DNA of 24,861 nucleotides, taken from contig NZ_NRQY01000001.1 in assembly GCF_003996855.1 (NCBI RefSeq), forward strand, positions 2,440,682-2,465,542, read 5' to 3'. Below, piece after piece: positions 1 through 8,634 of the stretch (position 1 is its first letter; every line of letters starts with the position of its first letter). The notes beneath the pieces are model-generated. The model saw nothing but the letters and a program-made list of their open reading frames with translations, ran no database searches and had not been told where the DNA came from. The position numbers were made by a program, and so were the translations under genes. The DNA is from Morganella morganii (lineage in GTDB: Bacteria; Pseudomonadota; Gammaproteobacteria; Enterobacterales; Enterobacteriaceae).

Positions 1-2
1 GT

Positions 3-31
3 ATATTACGTTTTCAGCCTCTTCGAGTCAA
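3..31 (-). promoter_or_regulatory. rRNA operon P2 promoter (leftward)
   Basis: On the minus strand a -35 TTGACT (31..26) is followed after 17 bp by a -10 TAATAT (8..3). It lies about 100 bp downstream of a clear rRNA-type P1, the usual tandem arrangement of enterobacterial rrn operons. In E. coli, rrnD sits next to yrdA in this same orientation, so the transcript probably starts just left of the window and leads to a 16S rRNA gene. The rRNA itself is not in the window. Confidence 0.8.
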
Positions 32-110
32 GCGTTGTTTTTCAACTTTTTTCGCTCTCCTCCACTGCGGGCGCGCTTGTCAGCGTGTTGTTCCGTGTCA
101 GTGAGGGCGC

Positions 111-179
111 ATTATAGGGAGCTTTTCGTTTTGCACAACCTTTTTTTGAATTTCCTTATTAACTGTTTGTCTTTTGAGC
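111..179 (-). promoter_or_regulatory. rRNA operon P1 promoter with UP element and possible Fis site
   Basis: The minus strand shows -35 TTGTGC (138..133), a 16-bp spacer and a perfect -10 TATAAT (116..111). A GCGCCCTC discriminator follows, typical of stringently controlled rRNA P1 promoters. Upstream is an A-rich tract (about 155..139) that fits an UP element. The partial match GCTCAAAAGACAAAC (179..165) to the Fis consensus is centred about 68 bp before the likely start, close to Fis site I of E. coli rrn promoters. The promoter elements are seen directly; Fis and ppGpp/DksA control is inferred from family knowledge. Confidence 0.85.
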
Positions 180-219
180 ATCATGTCGTATTTTCCGGCA
201 ATTATGCCTGAAAGTTGCA

Positions 220-248
220 TTGCCTCCGGTAAACTCTCTGACTAAGAT
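220..248 (+). promoter_or_regulatory. Candidate yrdA promoter
   Basis: TTGCCT (220-225), a 17-bp spacer and TAAGAT (243-248) give a modest sigma-70 match (4/6 and 4/6). Transcription would start near 255, about 28 nt before the yrdA start codon. It is the best candidate in the short gap between the divergent rrn P1 and yrdA, but both hexamers are weak. Confidence 0.4.
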
Positions 249-282
249 CGTCAAAATACATTTATATTCAGAGGTAATTATT

Positions 283-825
283 GTGAATAAACTCCGCCCC
301 TATCTGACATTAACCCCTTCTGCCGGCAAAAATGTCATGATCGATGACTCTTCCGTCATTATCGGTGATGTACGTCTGGCTGATGATGTCGGTATCTGGC
401 CGCTGGTCGTTGCCCGGGGAGATGTCAATTACATTCAGATTGGCCAGCGTACCAATATTCAGGATGGCTCCGTATTACATGTGACTCATCAGACCGCTGA
501 TAACCCCGCCGGCCACCCGCTGATTATCGGTGAAGATGTCACTGTAGGTCATAAAGTGATGCTGCACGGCTGCACTATCGGCAACCGGGTTCTGGTCGGT
601 ATGGGATCAATCCTGCTGGATGGTGTGGTGGTTGAGGACGATGTAATTATCGGTGCGGGTAGTCTGGTCTCTCCGGGCAAACGTCTGGAAAGCGGCTACC
701 TGTATCTCGGCAGTCCTGCCAAGGCCGTCCGTCCGCTGAAGTCGGAAGAATATGAAGGACTGAAATATTCCGCTAATAACTATGTTATGTGGAAAAATGA
801 TTATCTGTCGCAGGGTAACCGGTAA
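283..825 (+). CDS. yrdA: Gamma-carbonic-anhydrase-like hexapeptide-repeat protein YrdA
   Basis: Encodes 180 residues of a left-handed beta-helix protein of the gamma carbonic anhydrase/PaaY family. The sequence tracks E. coli YrdA (184 aa) throughout, with conserved RGDV, RTNIQDGS, HVTH and TVGHKVMLHGC segments. These contain the histidines that bind metal in the family; the true enzymatic activity of YrdA is not settled. I chose the GTG at 283 because GAGG at 271-274 sits 8 nt upstream and the product then begins at the homologous position. An upstream in-frame ATG at 220 would add 21 unrelated residues. The gene diverges from the rrn promoters and converges on yrdB, overlapping it by 25 bp. 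Confidence 0.93.
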   Translation: MNKLRPYLTLTPSAGKNVMIDDSSVIIGDVRLADDVGIWPLVVARGDVNYIQIGQRTNIQDGSVLHVTHQTADNPAGHPLIIGEDVTVGHKVMLHGCTIGNRVLVGMGSILLDGVVVEDDVIIGAGSLVSPGKRLESGYLYLGSPAKAVRPLKSEEYEGLKYSANNYVMWKNDYLSQGNR

Positions 826-1064
826 GGCGGTTCGTCCGCCTCACCTTTTTCAATATATTCTGCAAACTCTTCCTCCAGATCCCAGCGGTTCCGGCGGAAG
901 AGGGACAGCATATCCTCTCCGGGAGCCGTTCCGTAACGGGATTGCAGGTATTGTGCAGAGACACAGCAATCCGATAAAAAGCCGTTGATCATCACCGGAA
1001 AGACAATACATCCCCGGTCGTTATCCTGTGATTCGCGATCCGGAAACTGAATAAACTGGTTCAT
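801..1064 (-). CDS. yrdB: YrdB family protein (DUF1488)
   Basis: A small protein of 87 residues matching E. coli YrdB (85 aa). The N-terminus MNQ.IQFPDRE and the central RWDLEEE segment are shared; function is unknown. I take the ATG at 1064 rather than an in-frame upstream start at 1127, because it matches the homologue and overlaps the aroE stop by 4 bp (ATGA), a usual sign of translational coupling. It is the last gene of the dprA-yrdD-tsaC-aroE-yrdB series. Its C-terminal tail after [11 protein letters not shown] differs from E. coli, and this part overlaps the end of yrdA on the other strand. Confidence 0.88.
   Translation of the reverse strand: MNQFIQFPDRESQDNDRGCIVFPVMINGFLSDCCVSAQYLQSRYGTAPGEDMLSLFRRNRWDLEEEFAEYIEKGEADEPPYRLPCDR
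825..850 (+). terminator. Candidate yrdA terminator inside yrdB
   Basis: A hairpin AGGCGG/CCGCCT (825-830 with 836-841, loop TTCGT) begins on the last base of the yrdA stop codon. It is followed by CACC and five T (846-850). The stem is short and the T run is displaced by four bases, so efficiency may be modest. The hairpin lies wholly within the 3' coding part of the opposing yrdB gene. Confidence 0.5.
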
Positions 1065-1879
1065 GATGCCATCTTCTGTTTGAGTTTTGTCAGCACCGGC
1101 GCAATATCCGGCAATACGCCATGCCATAATCTGAATGCAAAAGCCGCCTGACCAGCCAGCATGCCAAGCCCGTCAGCATACCGGGTCACACCATTGTCTG
1201 CGGCAAGTTGCAGAAAAGGTGTCAGACCAGTGCGGTAAAACATATCGTAACAGGCAACAGACTGATTCAGTAATGACAGCGGGATCTGCGGAACGGCGCC
1301 GTCCACCCCGGACGATGTGGCATTGATAATCAATGAAAATCCGGCTGTTTCGGTTTCATTGAGCGGCATTGCTCTGACTTTTCCGTAACCGGTAAACCGG
1401 TCAGCCAGAGACTGCGCTTTGCTGAATGTCCGGTTGGTAAAGGTAACAGCACAACCTGCCTGCAACAGAGACAACAATGCACCGCGGGCCGCGCCGCCTG
1501 CACCAATCAGCAGAATACTGTCGCCGGGGCGGATAAACATCAGCCGCTGTAAATCAATTACCAGCCCTTCGCCGTCGGTATTATCCCCGGCCAGCCGTTT
1601 ATCTTCTGTCAGATACAGGGTGTTTACCGCACCGCAGATCTGCGCCCGTTCACTGAGCTCATCCGCCAGCTCATACGCCTGTTCTTTAAAAGGAAGTGTG
1701 ACATTTGCCCCCAGTCCGCCCGCAGCGAAAAATCCGGAGACACTGTCGCGGAAGCCATCAAGCGGAGATAGTATCCGTTCATAACTCAGTTCAATACCAA
1801 ATTGCCCTGCAAACTCCTGATGAATGAAAGGCGACTGACTGTGTGCAATAGGATGGCCAAAGACGGCAAATTTTTTCAT
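1061..1879 (-). CDS. aroE: Shikimate dehydrogenase (NADP+)
   Basis: Reduces 3-dehydroshikimate to shikimate with NADPH, the fourth step of the chorismate pathway to aromatic amino acids, in the cytosol. The 272-residue length equals E. coli AroE. Visible elements are NVTLPFKE with catalytic Lys65, NTDG with Asp102, the nucleotide-binding [10 protein letters not shown] (about 126-135), and NRT at 149-151, which recognises the NADP phosphate. INATSSG and the C-terminal [13 protein letters not shown] complete the set. It begins 22 bp after tsaC and overlaps yrdB by 4 bp, so it is likely cotranscribed with both. No feature suggests the quinate-using YdiB paralogue. Confidence 0.97.
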   Translation of the reverse strand: MKKFAVFGHPIAHSQSPFIHQEFAGQFGIELSYERILSPLDGFRDSVSGFFAAGGLGANVTLPFKEQAYELADELSERAQICGAVNTLYLTEDKRLAGDNTDGEGLVIDLQRLMFIRPGDSILLIGAGGAARGALLSLLQAGCAVTFTNRTFSKAQSLADRFTGYGKVRAMPLNETETAGFSLIINATSSGVDGAVPQIPLSLLNQSVACYDMFYRTGLTPFLQLAADNGVTRYADGLGMLAGQAAFAFRLWHGVLPDIAPVLTKLKQKMAS

Positions 1880-1901
1880 TCCGGGTCCTTTTGGTGTTCT
1901 G

Positions 1902-2474
1902 TCAGCCCTGGCGGTATAACTGCCCTGTCAGTGCATCGCGGATCTCAGACGGATTTTTCCGCCCGCCGACCAGTCCGTCAACCACCGGAATCCGGCCGTT
2001 AAACTGAGCATTCACCTCATCGGTTGTCCGGCACGGCTCCAGCCCGCTCAGATTCGCACTGGTGGAAACAACCGGTTTGCCGTACGCCAGACATAATGCT
2101 TTAACTACCGGATGATCCGTCACGCGGACAGCCAGCGAATCAAAACGGCCGGTCAGCCATTTTGGTGTGGTTGGTTTTGCTGGGATCACCCACGTCACCG
2201 GACCCGGCCAGGACGCAAACATCGTTTCGCGCTGTTCATCTGTCAGGCGTGAGTCATCAATATACGGTTTTATCTGATCATAGTTATCCGCAATCAGGAT
2301 CAGCCCTTTCTCCCACGGACGCTGTTTCAGATCCAGCAGCGCCATCACGGCCCGTTCACTGTCAGGATCACAGCCCAGGCCAAATACGGCCTCTGTCGGA
2401 TATGCGATAACCTCGTGGTTATTCAGCGCTTCTATGATTGTGTCGAAATTTGCTGTGATGTGATTATGATTCAT
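1902..2474 (-). CDS. tsaC: Threonylcarbamoyl-AMP synthase TsaC
   Basis: Makes threonylcarbamoyl-AMP from threonine, bicarbonate and ATP, the first step of t6A37 formation in ANN-decoding tRNAs. The YrdC fold is recognisable from [15 protein letters not shown] (residues 25-39), [28 protein letters not shown] and STSANLSG. Starting at the ATG at 2474 gives 190 residues, exactly the E. coli length. An adjacent ATG at 2477 and an upstream in-frame start at 2525 are alternatives, the latter implausible because it reaches into yrdD. The start overlaps the end of yrdD by 11 bp, so translation is probably coupled. This is the short TsaC form without the Sua5 C-terminal domain. Confidence 0.95.
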   Translation of the reverse strand: MNHNHITANFDTIIEALNNHEVIAYPTEAVFGLGCDPDSERAVMALLDLKQRPWEKGLILIADNYDQIKPYIDDSRLTDEQRETMFASWPGPVTWVIPAKPTTPKWLTGRFDSLAVRVTDHPVVKALCLAYGKPVVSTSANLSGLEPCRTTDEVNAQFNGRIPVVDGLVGGRKNPSEIRDALTGQLYRQG

Positions 2475-3009
2475 CATTATTCTCATTCTGTTCTTTTTGT
2501 CGTTTCGCGCAGGCTTTACTCGCACAACTTAATCTTACGCCTGTTGATGTCCTTTTTTCCACCAGCAGCGGATAGCCGCAATACTGACACTCACCGGCAA
2601 CCGGTTTGCTGTTCAGTGAAAACTGGCAGGCCGGATAGCGGTTACAGGCATAAAATACTTTACCGAACCGGGATTTACGCTGAAGTAACTTACCATCATG
2701 GCACTGCGGACAAGCCACCGTCGTTTCATCCGGTGAATCGATGGATGCAATATATTCACATTCCGGAAAATTTCCGCAGCCGATAAACATGCCGTAGCGC
2801 CCCTGACGCAGCACCAGCGTTCCGCCGCACTGCGGGCACAATTGTCCGTCCAGCACTTTGATGATATGTCCGTCAGTACCGGCTTTCAGCGGACGGATAT
2901 AATCACATTCCGGATAAGCCGGGCAACCGAAAAAAGGCCCGTGGGCGCCATTGCGGATAACCAGCTCTCCGCCGCATTCCGGACAGTATTCTGCCGTTGA
3001 TTTTGACAT
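2464..3009 (-). CDS. yrdD: Topoisomerase-type zinc-finger protein YrdD
   Basis: A 181-residue protein built of four repeated C4 zinc ribbons like those at the C-terminus of DNA topoisomerase I, with no catalytic domain. The repeats read [46 protein letters not shown] and [15 protein letters not shown]. coli YrdD has 180 residues and the same build. It probably binds single-stranded nucleic acid, but its role is unproven. The C-terminal tail is polar and Asn/Glu rich. It follows dprA after only 27 bp, whereas E. coli has smg between these two genes. Confidence 0.92.
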   Translation of the reverse strand: MSKSTAEYCPECGGELVIRNGAHGPFFGCPAYPECDYIRPLKAGTDGHIIKVLDGQLCPQCGGTLVLRQGRYGMFIGCGNFPECEYIASIDSPDETTVACPQCHDGKLLQRKSRFGKVFYACNRYPACQFSLNSKPVAGECQYCGYPLLVEKRTSTGVRLSCASKACAKRQKEQNENNDES

Positions 3010-3036
3010 GATAATTTTACCTTACGCCGATACCAT

Positions 3037-4143
3037 TCAGTGATGCAGGCGGATATATCCCCCGCTGACCACCGCTATTTTACCTGATAACTCCAGTTGC
3101 AGCAGTTGTGTTGTCACCTCTGTGACCGGCAGCTCACACCGCGCGGCAATAATATCCGCCGGAGTCGGTTCATCATCCACATTAATCAGCACATGTGCAA
3201 ACGGCAGTTCCTCCTGTACCGGCGGGATAACCACCTCCGTCATGTCCGAAACCGGCGGCAAAGCCAGCCACTGCATATCCAGCGCGAGATGATCCGTGAT
3301 ATCAGCCGGTGCTGTCGCAATATAGGCACCCTGCTGCAACAACCAGTGATTGCCCTCATAAGCCGGATTACCAAGTACTGCCGGTAACGTGAAAACATCC
3401 CGCCCCTGCTCAAGCGCGCACTGTGCTGTAATTAATGACCCGCTGCGCCGCCCGGCCTCAATCACAATCAGCAGACGGCTTAACCCGCTGATTATCCGGT
3501 TCCGGCGCGGAAAATTTTTAGCCCGCGGCGGAACATCCGGAAAATATTCAGAGATAACTGCGCCGTTTTCTGTAATCCCGCCGGCCAGCAGCCTGTGTTT
3601 CGCAGGATAAATATGAGACAGCCCGCTGCCTGATACCGCAATCGTCTTTCCGCCCGATACCAGTGCCGCCTTATGGCAGCATCCGTCAACCCCGTCGGCC
3701 AGACCACTGGTGATCACCAGATTATGCTGCACAAGATGCCGGGTAAAGCAGCCCGCCCACTTTTCACCATAATGCGTGACTGCTCTGCTGCCCACCATAC
3801 TGACCTGCGGGTCAGATAATGACTCACTCTGCCCTGCCACAAAAAGCACAAGCGGGGGTGAATAGATCTGCTTTAATAAAAACGGATAGTGTGGTGATGA
3901 CAGGGGTAATATCACGTTACCCGGTGAATCAGCCCATAACAGTGCCGTTCTCAGCCTGGATGTATTCACATTCATAAATTGCTGACACTGCACCAGTGTT
4001 AATCCGCACTGATGTAACTGCCGTCGGATCTCACCGTTTTTCTGTGAGCAGGTTTCTGTCAGTATAGTGGCAGCACTGACAGCATGATGTGCACTTAACC
4101 GCCTGATACACGCCAGACGTAACCAAATTTCCCTTTCATCCAT
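3037..4143 (-). CDS. dprA: DNA-processing protein DprA/Smf
   Basis: Encodes 368 residues (E. coli 374). The Rossmann-like DprA domain shows VGSRAVTHYG, SGLADGVDGCCHKAAL, GSGLSHIYPAKH, FPRRNRIISGL, IEAGRRSGSLITA and GNHWLLQQGA. The C-terminal 70 residues form a winged-helix DprA domain. In naturally competent bacteria DprA binds incoming single-stranded DNA and loads RecA; in enterobacteria its role is less clear. The start ATG at 4143 is preceded by AGGA. It heads the minus-strand operon running to yrdB and is divergent from def. Confidence 0.94.
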   Translation of the reverse strand: MDEREIWLRLACIRRLSAHHAVSAATILTETCSQKNGEIRRQLHQCGLTLVQCQQFMNVNTSRLRTALLWADSPGNVILPLSSPHYPFLLKQIYSPPLVLFVAGQSESLSDPQVSMVGSRAVTHYGEKWAGCFTRHLVQHNLVITSGLADGVDGCCHKAALVSGGKTIAVSGSGLSHIYPAKHRLLAGGITENGAVISEYFPDVPPRAKNFPRRNRIISGLSRLLIVIEAGRRSGSLITAQCALEQGRDVFTLPAVLGNPAYEGNHWLLQQGAYIATAPADITDHLALDMQWLALPPVSDMTEVVIPPVQEELPFAHVLINVDDEPTPADIIAARCELPVTEVTTQLLQLELSGKIAVVSGGYIRLHH

Positions 4144-4177
4144 TGCGCCATCCTGACTGAGCCCGTAATAAAAATGC

Positions 4178-4204
4178 TGTATACGCTGCGGGCAATACTG
4201 TCAA
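4178..4204 (-). promoter_or_regulatory. Candidate dprA operon promoter
   Basis: The minus strand has a perfect -35 TTGACA (4204..4199) and TATACA (4183..4178) with a short 15-bp spacer. It would start transcription about 30 nt before dprA. The short spacer lowers confidence, but no better candidate is visible. Its -35 overlaps that of the candidate def promoter on the other strand. Confidence 0.45.
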
Positions 4205-4227
4205 TCAGGCGGATAACTGTCTAGAAT
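4198..4227 (+). promoter_or_regulatory. Candidate def promoter
   Basis: CTGTCA (4198-4203), an 18-bp spacer and TAGAAT (4222-4227) form a possible sigma-70 promoter. Its start would fall near 4234, about 40 nt before def. The -10 (5/6 match) is the stronger half. A perfect 15-bp palindrome covers this -10. Confidence 0.45.
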
Positions 4228-4232
4228 AGACA
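4218..4232. repeat. Perfect inverted repeat on the def promoter
   Basis: TGTCTA-GAA-TAGACA has two perfect 6-bp arms with a 3-bp centre and covers the putative def -10. The size and location fit an operator for a small dimeric regulator, but I recognise no specific protein for it, and a chance XbaI-like palindrome core (TCTAGA) contributes. Confidence 0.4.
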
Positions 4233-4273
4233 TTAATTTCCATCCATTTTTTAGATAGAACACGAAAAAATCT

Positions 4274-4783
4274 ATGGCGTTATTAACTGTATTACATTAT
4301 CCCGACGAGCGGCTTCGCAAAATTGCAAAGCCGGTTGAAAAAGTCGATGCCGGCATTCAGAAGATTGTCGATGATATGTTCGAAACCATGTACGACGAAG
4401 AAGGTATTGGTCTGGCTGCCACTCAGGTTGATATCCACCAGCGCATTATCGTGATCGATGTGTCAGAAGAGCGGAATGAGCGCCTGGTGCTGATCAACCC
4501 GGAACTGCTGGAAAAATCCGGTGAAGCCGGAATCGAGGAAGGTTGTTTATCGATTCCTGAGCAGCGGGCATTCGTGCCGCGTGCTGAGCACGTTAAAATC
4601 CGGGCGCTGGACTATAACGGCGAGCCTTTTGAGCTGGAAACCGGTGATCTGCTGGCAATTTGTATCCAGCATGAGATGGATCACCTGGAAGGTAAATTAT
4701 TTGTCGATTACCTTTCCGCTATGAAACGCCAGCGCATCCGTCAGAAAGTCGAAAAACTGGACAGACTCAGAGCCCGGTCTTAA
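4274..4783 (+). CDS. def: Peptide deformylase
   Basis: Removes the N-formyl group from nascent polypeptides as they leave the ribosome, using a bound Fe2+ ion. All three signature motifs are present: GIGLAATQ (residues 44-51), EGCLS with metal ligand Cys91, and HEMDH with His133, catalytic Glu134 and His137. The length of 169 equals E. coli Def. The Shine-Dalgarno sequence before the ATG at 4274 is poor (purine-rich ACGAAAAAA), yet the start matches the family exactly. It precedes fmt, the enzyme adding the formyl group that Def removes, a conserved pairing. Confidence 0.97.
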   Translation: MALLTVLHYPDERLRKIAKPVEKVDAGIQKIVDDMFETMYDEEGIGLAATQVDIHQRIIVIDVSEERNERLVLINPELLEKSGEAGIEEGCLSIPEQRAFVPRAEHVKIRALDYNGEPFELETGDLLAICIQHEMDHLEGKLFVDYLSAMKRQRIRQKVEKLDRLRARS

Positions 4784-4870
4784 TACCCGCAGTCTTTATC
4801 TGCCACAGACCGCAGCAGCGCACGGGCACTGTTATTGTTTGTGGCATTATTATTTTTACAGGAAAGCAAC

Positions 4871-5815
4871 GTGTCAGATTCATTACGTATTATCTTTGCA
4901 GGAACGCCTGATTTTGCCGCACGCCACCTCGATGCCCTGATCCAGTCAGAGCATAACGTTGCCGGCGTCTTAACCATGCCGGATCGCCCTGCCGGCCGCG
5001 GGAAAAAAATCACCGCAGGCCCGGTAAAAGAACTGGCACAGCAGCACAATATTCCTGTTTTCCAGCCATCCACACTGCGCAAAGAAGAAAATCACCAGTG
5101 GATACGTGACCAGCAGGCGGACATCATGATTGTCGTGGCCTACGGGATGATTTTACCGCAGGCGGTACTGGATATTCCGCGCCTGGGATGTCTGAATGTT
5201 CACGGTTCACTGCTTCCTGCGTGGCGTGGTGCGGCACCTATCCAGCGGGTATTGTGGGCCGGAGATGCAAAAACCGGCGTGACCATCATGCAGATGGATG
5301 CAGGTCTGGATACCGGCGATATGCTGTATAAAGCTGAATGTGATATCACCTCAGAAGATACCAGTGCATCACTGTATGAAAAACTCGCCGGTATCGGCCC
5401 GCAGGCTCTGTTACATACACTGTCTCTGGTATGCCAGAATGCCCTTCGTCCTGAAAAACAGGACGACTCCCTGGTCACCTATGCAGAAAAACTGAGCAAA
5501 GAAGAAGCCCGGCTGGACTGGTCTCTGTCTGCCGCACAGTTAGACCGCTGTATCCGTGCCTTCAATCCGTGGCCGATCAGTTATATGGTGATTGATGAAC
5601 AGCCGGTGAAAGTCTGGCAGGCCGGTGTAATTGCGGAACAGACTTCCGCAGCGCCGGGAACGGTTATCCGTGCGGATAAAACCGGGATTCAGGTTGTCAC
5701 TGCGGAAGGCATTCTGAATATCACGCAATTACAGCCTGCCGGTAAAAAACCGATGTCAGCCGCTGATATTCTGAATTCCCGCAAAGAATGGTTTACCCCG
5801 GGAAATTCACTGTAA
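4871..5815 (+). CDS. fmt: Methionyl-tRNA formyltransferase
   Basis: Transfers a formyl group from 10-formyltetrahydrofolate to Met-tRNAfMet for translation initiation. The N-terminal formyltransferase domain shows [14 protein letters not shown] at the start, [17 protein letters not shown] (catalytic Asn109 and His111) and GLDTGD (Asp147). The C-terminal tRNA-binding OB-like domain covers about residues 205-314. I choose the GTG at 4871, preceded by AGGAAAG, because it gives 314 residues against 315 in E. coli. An upstream in-frame ATG at 4835 would add 12 unrelated residues. An 87-bp spacer separates it from def, longer than usual within this operon. Confidence 0.96.
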   Translation: MSDSLRIIFAGTPDFAARHLDALIQSEHNVAGVLTMPDRPAGRGKKITAGPVKELAQQHNIPVFQPSTLRKEENHQWIRDQQADIMIVVAYGMILPQAVLDIPRLGCLNVHGSLLPAWRGAAPIQRVLWAGDAKTGVTIMQMDAGLDTGDMLYKAECDITSEDTSASLYEKLAGIGPQALLHTLSLVCQNALRPEKQDDSLVTYAEKLSKEEARLDWSLSAAQLDRCIRAFNPWPISYMVIDEQPVKVWQAGVIAEQTSAAPGTVIRADKTGIQVVTAEGILNITQLQPAGKKPMSAADILNSRKEWFTPGNSL

Positions 5816-5827
5816 TTTTGTTTCGTC

Positions 5828-5887
5828 ACCGGCATTCCCTGCGTGGTATGCCGGTCACCCTTTCTCTTTATCGCTTGCCGGCATACC
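5828..5887 (+). promoter_or_regulatory. Mutually exclusive hairpins ahead of rsmB
   Basis: The 81-bp fmt-rsmB spacer holds three copies of a CCGGCAT-type element. Copy A, ACCGGCAT (5828-5835), pairs perfectly with ATGCCGGT in copy B (5848-5855), giving an 8-bp stem with a 12-nt loop. Copy C, CCGGCATACC (5878-5887), pairs perfectly with GGTATGCCGG of copy B (5845-5854), giving a 10-bp stem with a 23-nt loop. The two structures compete for B. The B:C form ends 10 nt before the rsmB ATG, so it would hide the ribosome-binding region. The sequence is seen directly; a regulatory role is inference. Confidence 0.45.
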
Positions 5888-5896
5888 GGAATCACA

Positions 5897-7189
5897 ATGA
5901 AAAACAGTTATAACCTACGCAGCATTGCTGCCCGTATCATCAGTCAGGTCCTGGATCAGGGGCAGTCACTCAGTGCACTTTTGCCTGAATATCAGCGGGA
6001 TATCAACCCGAAAGATAAAGCATTGTTGCAGGAATTATGCTTTGGCGTGATGCGGGTGCTGCCTGAGCTTGAGTGGTACAGTCAGCAACTGATGGCGAAA
6101 CCGCTGACCGGTAAGCAGCGGGTACTGCATTATCTGATTCTGGTCGGTTTTTATCAGCTTCATTATACGCGGATCCCGGCGCATGCCGCACTCTCAGAAA
6201 CCGTTGACGGCGCCGTTGCACTGAAGAAACCACAGCTGAAAGGGCTGATTAACGGCGTTCTCCGTCAGTTCCAGCGCCAGGAGCAGGTACTGTCCGAACG
6301 TTTTGCTAATAATGAAAGCCGCTGGCGGCATCCGAAATGGCTGTTATCCCGTATTCAGGCTGCCTATCCTGAAAACTGGGAAGCCGTTATTGCGGCAAAT
6401 AATGAAAAACCACCGATGTGGCTGCGGGTTAACCGTAACCACCACACCGCTCAGGTATATCAGGCGCTGCTGGCAGAAAATGATATTGATGCTTTTTATA
6501 ATCCCGCGTATCCGGATGCACTGCGTCTGGCGGCCCCCTGCCCGGTCACTGATCTGCCGGGATTTGCAGATGGCTGGGTCACCGTGCAGGACGGCTCCGC
6601 ACAGGGCTGCGCATTGCTGCTTGATCCGCAGAATGATGAAACTATTTTGGATCTGTGTGCGGCACCCGGCGGGAAAACCACCCATATTTTAGAGATAGCA
6701 CCCCGCGCTCATGTGATAGCTGTTGATGTGGATAAACAGCGCCTAACCCGGGTTAATGAGAATTTACAACGGCTTAAACAAAATGCCATTGTTAAAACCG
6801 GTGATGGCCGTTATCCGGAACAGTGGGCGGAATCACAGACATTCGATCGTATTTTGCTGGATGCACCCTGCTCCGCAACCGGCGTTATCCGCCGCCATCC
6901 TGATATAAAATGGCTCCGCCGTGATAATGACATCAATGAGCTGGCTGCACTGCAACGGGAAATTCTGGAAGCCATCTGGCCTTATCTCAAACCCGGCGGC
7001 ACCCTGGTCTATGCAACCTGCTCGGTATTACCGGAAGAAAACATTCATCAGATAAATCATTTTCTGTCTTCACACCGTGATGCAGTATTAACCGATACAC
7101 CGGCCACCGGTTATCAGATGCTGCCGGATGCTCAGAGCGGAGACGGATTTTTTTACGCTAAACTGGTTAAACAGGCACTTCCTGCCTGA
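5897..7189 (+). CDS. rsmB: 16S rRNA (cytosine-967-C5) methyltransferase RsmB
   Basis: Methylates C967 of 16S rRNA with S-adenosylmethionine. The N-terminal NusB-like RNA-binding domain spans about residues 1-140. The C-terminal Rossmann methyltransferase carries [10 protein letters not shown] (252-261), DAPCSATG with Cys325, and ATCSV with catalytic Cys375. The ATG at 5897 gives 430 residues (E. coli 429) and begins at the homologous MK..NLRS. An in-frame upstream ATG at 5843 lies within the hairpin region and would add 18 non-homologous residues. The Shine-Dalgarno sequence is weak (CGGA). It is followed by trkA after 24 bp. Confidence 0.95.
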   Translation: MKNSYNLRSIAARIISQVLDQGQSLSALLPEYQRDINPKDKALLQELCFGVMRVLPELEWYSQQLMAKPLTGKQRVLHYLILVGFYQLHYTRIPAHAALSETVDGAVALKKPQLKGLINGVLRQFQRQEQVLSERFANNESRWRHPKWLLSRIQAAYPENWEAVIAANNEKPPMWLRVNRNHHTAQVYQALLAENDIDAFYNPAYPDALRLAAPCPVTDLPGFADGWVTVQDGSAQGCALLLDPQNDETILDLCAAPGGKTTHILEIAPRAHVIAVDVDKQRLTRVNENLQRLKQNAIVKTGDGRYPEQWAESQTFDRILLDAPCSATGVIRRHPDIKWLRRDNDINELAALQREILEAIWPYLKPGGTLVYATCSVLPEENIHQINHFLSSHRDAVLTDTPATGYQMLPDAQSGDGFFYAKLVKQALPA

Positions 7190-7213
7190 TAAACAACCCG
7201 GACGATCATTTAT

Positions 7214-8590
7214 ATGAAAATTATTATTCTTGGTGCCGGACAGGTCGGCGGTACACTGGCAGAAAACTTAGTCGATGAAAACAACGACATCACCGTTGTG
7301 GATACCAACCCGGACAGGCTGCGCCAGTTACAGGATAAATTCGATCTCCGGGTAATAAATGGTGCCGGTTCTCATCCGCGGGTACTGCGGGAGGCCGGCG
7401 CGGAAGATGCGGATATGCTCGTCGCGGTGACTAACTCCGATGAAACCAATATGATCGCCTGTCAGGTCGCTTATACGCTGTTCAATACACCGAATAAGAT
7501 CGCCCGAATCAGATCCTCTGAATATGTCCGCGAGGCTGATAAATTATTTTTACCTGAAGCGATCCCGATCGATCACCTGATTGCCCCCGAACAGTTGGTT
7601 ATCGACAGTATCTATAAGTTGATCCAGTATCCCGGAGCCCTCCAGGTTGTGAATTTTGCCGAAGGCCGCGTCAGCATTGTCGCCGTGAAAGCCTATTACG
7701 GCGGTTCGCTGGTCGGAAACGCCCTTTCCAGCCTTCGCGAACATATGCCGCATATTGAAACACGGGTTGTGGCCATCTTCCGTCAGGACAGACCGATTCG
7801 TCCGCAGGGTTCAACCATCATTGAAGCCGGTGATGAAGTGTTCTTTGTCGCTGCATCCGAACATATCCGTGCGGTGATGAGCGAATTACAGCGACTGGAA
7901 AAACCGTATAAGCGGATCATGATTGTCGGCGGAGGAAACGTCGGAGCTGGTCTGGCACTGCGTATCGAGAAAGACTATAACGTCAAACTGATCGAGCACA
8001 ACGCCAACCGGGCAACCGATCTCGCCGAACTGCTGCATGACACCATTGTTTTTTATGGTGATGCATCCGACCAGGAATTATTAGCAGAAGAACATATTGA
8101 GCAGGTTGATGTCTTTATTGCCCTGACCAACGATGACGAAGCAAATATTATGTCCGCGATGCTTGCCAAGCGAATGGGTGCCAAAAAAGCGATGGTACTT
8201 ATCCAGCGCAGCGCGTATGTAGATCTGGTTCAGGGCGGCGTGATTGATATTGCTATCTCTCCGCAGCAGGCCACTATTTCTGCATTACTCGGTCATGTAC
8301 GCAAAGCGGATATTGTCAGTGTATCCTCATTGCGCCGTGGTGTTGCTGAAGCTATCGAAGCTATTGCACATGGTGATGAAAACACCTCAAAAGTCGTCGG
8401 ACGCAGAATTGCCGATATTAAGCTGCCGCCGGGCACTATTATTGGTGCGATTGTCAGAGATGAGCAGGTGATTATTGCGAATGCCGAGCACAGTATTGAG
8501 CAGGGAGACCATGTCGTGCTGTTCATTACAGACAAACGCCACGTACCCGAGGTGGAGAAACTCTTCCAGCCAAGTCCGTTCTTTTTATAA
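7214..8590 (+). CDS. trkA: Trk system potassium uptake NAD-binding protein TrkA
   Basis: Peripheral cytoplasmic subunit that gates the TrkH/TrkG potassium channel in response to bound nucleotide. It has 458 residues, the E. coli length, arranged as two tandem RCK units. The first nucleotide-binding motif is [13 protein letters not shown] (residues 7-19) with the acidic end of strand 2 in VVDTNPDRL. The second is [12 protein letters not shown] near 235 with LIEHN. Each is followed by a TrkA_C domain. It is the last gene of the def-fmt-rsmB-trkA series. No trkH is in the window, so the membrane partner lies elsewhere. Confidence 0.97.
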   Translation: MKIIILGAGQVGGTLAENLVDENNDITVVDTNPDRLRQLQDKFDLRVINGAGSHPRVLREAGAEDADMLVAVTNSDETNMIACQVAYTLFNTPNKIARIRSSEYVREADKLFLPEAIPIDHLIAPEQLVIDSIYKLIQYPGALQVVNFAEGRVSIVAVKAYYGGSLVGNALSSLREHMPHIETRVVAIFRQDRPIRPQGSTIIEAGDEVFFVAASEHIRAVMSELQRLEKPYKRIMIVGGGNVGAGLALRIEKDYNVKLIEHNANRATDLAELLHDTIVFYGDASDQELLAEEHIEQVDVFIALTNDDEANIMSAMLAKRMGAKKAMVLIQRSAYVDLVQGGVIDIAISPQQATISALLGHVRKADIVSVSSLRRGVAEAIEAIAHGDENTSKVVGRRIADIKLPPGTIIGAIVRDEQVIIANAEHSIEQGDHVVLFITDKRHVPEVEKLFQPSPFFL

Positions 8591-8606
8591 ATAAGTACTT
8601 AATATT

Positions 8607-8634
8607 TTGATAGTAAATACTATTGATTTATACT
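8607..8634 (+). promoter_or_regulatory. Candidate mscL promoter
   Basis: TTGATA (8607-8612), a 16-bp spacer and TATACT (8629-8634) each match the sigma-70 consensus 5/6. The -10 context TTATACTTGA also resembles the sigma-S pattern. Transcription would begin about 35 nt before mscL. E. coli mscL is known to rise in stationary phase and osmotic stress, which fits. Confidence 0.6.

Noticed and set aside
3010..3036. A smg remnant or small peptide gene
   Set aside because: Twenty-seven bases are too few, and the translation in each frame resembles nothing I know from Smg.
4801..4846. Inverted repeat TGCCACA ... TGTGGCA between def and fmt
   Set aside because: Only 7 bp per arm with a 32-nt loop and no T run or masked start; no better than chance in a spacer of this size.
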